Part shown: in pieces, positions 13,423 to 14,710 of the stretch | Layout: each line of letters begins with the position of its first letter | How positions within the stretch are numbered: position 1 is the stretch's first letter | Origin: Rickettsiales bacterium | Lineage (GTDB): Bacteria; Pseudomonadota; Alphaproteobacteria; Rickettsiales; UBA1997 | Length of the DNA stretch: 14,710 nucleotides | NCBI GenBank assembly: GCA_031269065.1 | Contig: JAIRWJ010000042.1 | Location: forward strand, 1-14,710 | Direction: 5' to 3' | Notes under the pieces: model-generated | The model's database searches: none | What the model was told of the DNA's origin: nothing | Seen by the model: the letters and a program-made list of their open reading frames with translations, nothing else | Program-made: the position numbers and the translations under genes

Positions 13423-14710
13423 CTATAAATCATCCACACCATCATCCTTCTTATGTTCATCCTTCTTATGTTCATCCTCATCCAGTTGTTCCCAATCAAC
13501 AAACCTATTGGCGTCTTCTAGGCAATACCTCAATTCATCCACAATTTTTTTTGTTTCTTTATTCACATGCTTTGCCTCGGAGTTTTTGATATATAAAGTC
13601 GTAGGATTTTTAGACTTCCAACATTCATATTCACCCTCACATTGCTTTGGGTTTCCTGTTTTGGATCTGAAAATATCATAGGACGCCCTCATGCTCTTGG
13701 GGATGGTAGCGGTGGTACCATCATAGTCTATTATTATCCCAGACGAACACATCTTTTTCACAGTGGAAAGGGCTGCTGCTCCGGAACACTTCACGCTTTC
13801 TTTGATTATATGCTCGGTAGACGCAGAATTAATGGCTATTTCTACATCTCCTCTTCTTAACAGATTTCCAAAGTTTGAATCTCTGATATAGGACTGACCC
13901 AGCTGAAATTTGAGCTCATCAATGTCACCGTGCGGTTCCACAAATTTACATGTCGTATTAGTATTACTGCCGGTGCAATTCTTTTCATACACTATTCCAC
14001 TAACCGAAAACAAGGTTCCAACCAACTTTCTACAATTTCCTATCGAATAGTTTCCGGTGTTCTTCTTTCCACTTTGCTTGTAAACACCATCACAGGCAGC
14101 ATACCCCATATTTATGCCATCCTGCAGCGCGGCCTGCCTAACAGACAGAAGTGATATAGATTGACACGCCTCTGCTTCGTTGGATTTTAAGATCCAAACA
14201 CTACTTCCAGCGCTAGCATTTCCAATAAGAAACTCATTATACTTAGACGAATTGGCACTGTTGTAATTTGTAGCTGTAACAACAGCTTGTGTTCTATTCC
14301 TTGGGGTGTCCGCATTCATGGAAACCTTAGAGGCTATTTCCATTAACAATTCACTGTTACTTCTAAATGCCCTTTCGACATCTTCTGCTTGCCGGAAGTG
14401 ATTCAGAACGTATATTGCGAACTCGCTAGAAAAAAATCCACAATCCCCGGTATTCCCCTGCAAATCTCTACCATTCAGCAGAATTACTCTGTTACTACCC
14501 TTCTTGCCAGGTGATATTTGGACCATCAACCCATTGTCATCTATTCTTAAATCTTTTGGTGCTTCGCCGAAAGCATTATTATGTCCACCAGAATCTTTCG
14601 TTAGGTAAAAAAATAGTGAAGAATCAAATAGGTAAACGTTCTCGCTCTTGTCTCCATCCAAAAGATTAATCAAAAACCACCCTACATGCCCATTTGCTTC
14701 GTCACCATGC
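13423..14710 (-). CDS. Ulp1/CE-clan cysteine protease-like protein, C-terminal 428 residues (runs off right edge)
   Basis: The frame is open from the right edge to TAG at 13425-13423; the N-terminus lies outside. Counting from the first residue at the edge, it shows GHVGWFLINL (His8), NVYLFDSS (Asp29) and LQGNTGDCGFFSSEFAIYVL (Gln84, Cys90). This His...Asp...Gln...Cys order, with an aromatic residue shortly after the His and a DCGxF motif, matches the CE clan of Ulp1/SENP, ChlaDUB and related bacterial deubiquitinase or deSUMOylase effectors. The His is followed by VGW rather than directly by Trp, and the Asp-Cys loop is about 60 residues. The rest (about 130-400) is unfamiliar and has ten Cys in VKCS, KMCS, YECW-type settings, suggesting disulfides. 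The C-terminus is acidic/basic with a tandem DEHKK repeat. No membrane helix is seen. A role against host ubiquitin-like proteins is inferred from family only. Confidence 0.6.
   Translation of the reverse strand, partial: HGDEANGHVGWFLINLLDGDKSENVYLFDSSLFFYLTKDSGGHNNAFGEAPKDLRIDDNGLMVQISPGKKGSNRVILLNGRDLQGNTGDCGFFSSEFAIYVLNHFRQAEDVERAFRSNSELLMEIASKVSMNADTPRNRTQAVVTATNYNSANSSKYNEFLIGNASAGSSVWILKSNEAEACQSISLLSVRQAALQDGINMGYAACDGVYKQSGKKNTGNYSIGNCRKLVGTLFSVSGIVYEKNCTGSNTNTTCKFVEPHGDIDELKFQLGQSYIRDSNFGNLLRRGDVEIAINSASTEHIIKESVKCSGAAALSTVKKMCSSGIIIDYDGTTATIPKSMRASYDIFRSKTGNPKQCEGEYECWKSKNPTTLYIKNSEAKHVNKETKKIVDELRYCLEDANRFVDWEQLDEDEHKKDEHKKDDGVDDL
13442..13471. repeat. 15-bp tandem repeat in the protease gene tail
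   Basis: Two identical copies of TCATCCTTCTTATGT (13442-13456, 13457-13471) are followed by a partial third (TCATCC). On the minus strand they encode the repeated five-residue unit in DEHKKDEHKKD. The unit length is a multiple of three, so copy-number change keeps the frame. Confidence 0.85.

Noticed and set aside
1..14710. CRISPR array, IS element or complete prophage
   Set aside because: There are no regularly spaced repeats, transposase, terminal inverted repeats, integrase, portal or capsid genes. The only phage-like genes are the two GTA hub genes.

Overview
The window most likely comes from a host-associated alphaproteobacterium of the Rickettsiales type, probably a lineage that still has an LPS-bearing outer membrane and peptidoglycan. 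The support is indirect. There is a pair of gene-transfer-agent (GTA) tail-hub genes separated from the rest of a GTA cluster, a lone tRNA-Ile outside any rRNA operon, A/T-leaning codon use with many ATA and AGA codons, long intergenic stretches with decayed reading frames, and a probable eukaryote-directed Ulp1/CE-clan cysteine protease. Order and family cannot be fixed without a database search.

Layout, left to right. Bases 1-501 (minus) hold the start of an LPS-assembly protein, probably LptD. Bases 502-905 have no convincing gene but carry a strong terminator-like hairpin. A small uncertain ORF (906-1118) precedes a Zeta-toxin-like P-loop kinase (1247-1897) that has its own promoter. After a structured non-coding stretch comes radC (2286-2984), again with a near-consensus promoter. 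Bases 3157-3637 look like a frameshifted, decaying gene. A pilin-like protein (3676-4350) converges end to end with sfsA, which lies behind secG in a minus-strand pair (5419-4352). Upstream of secG are two candidate promoters and a reading frame with no start codon (5563-5814) bordered by a 17-bp tandem duplication.

The middle holds tRNA-Ser(UGA), a possible decayed tRNA copy, a Dam-type adenine methyltransferase (minus), tRNA-Ile(GAU) (minus), and the GTA hub pair: an NlpC/P60 peptidase and a DUF2163 protein, translationally coupled (minus). The right half holds rnhB and clpB (plus), mltG (minus, TTG start with a good ribosome site and promoter), about 400 bp without a gene, and the C-terminal 428 residues of a large cysteine-rich protein. 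Its N-terminal part shows the His/Asp/Gln/Cys pattern of CE-clan (Ulp1/ChlaDUB-like) proteases. It runs off the right edge.

The core genes are envelope biogenesis (LptD, MltG, SecG), nucleic-acid maintenance (RadC, RnhB, SfsA, Dam) and protein quality control (ClpB). The accessory part is the protease, the Zeta-like kinase, the pilin-like protein, the GTA remnant and the decayed frames. The protease is the most interesting item.
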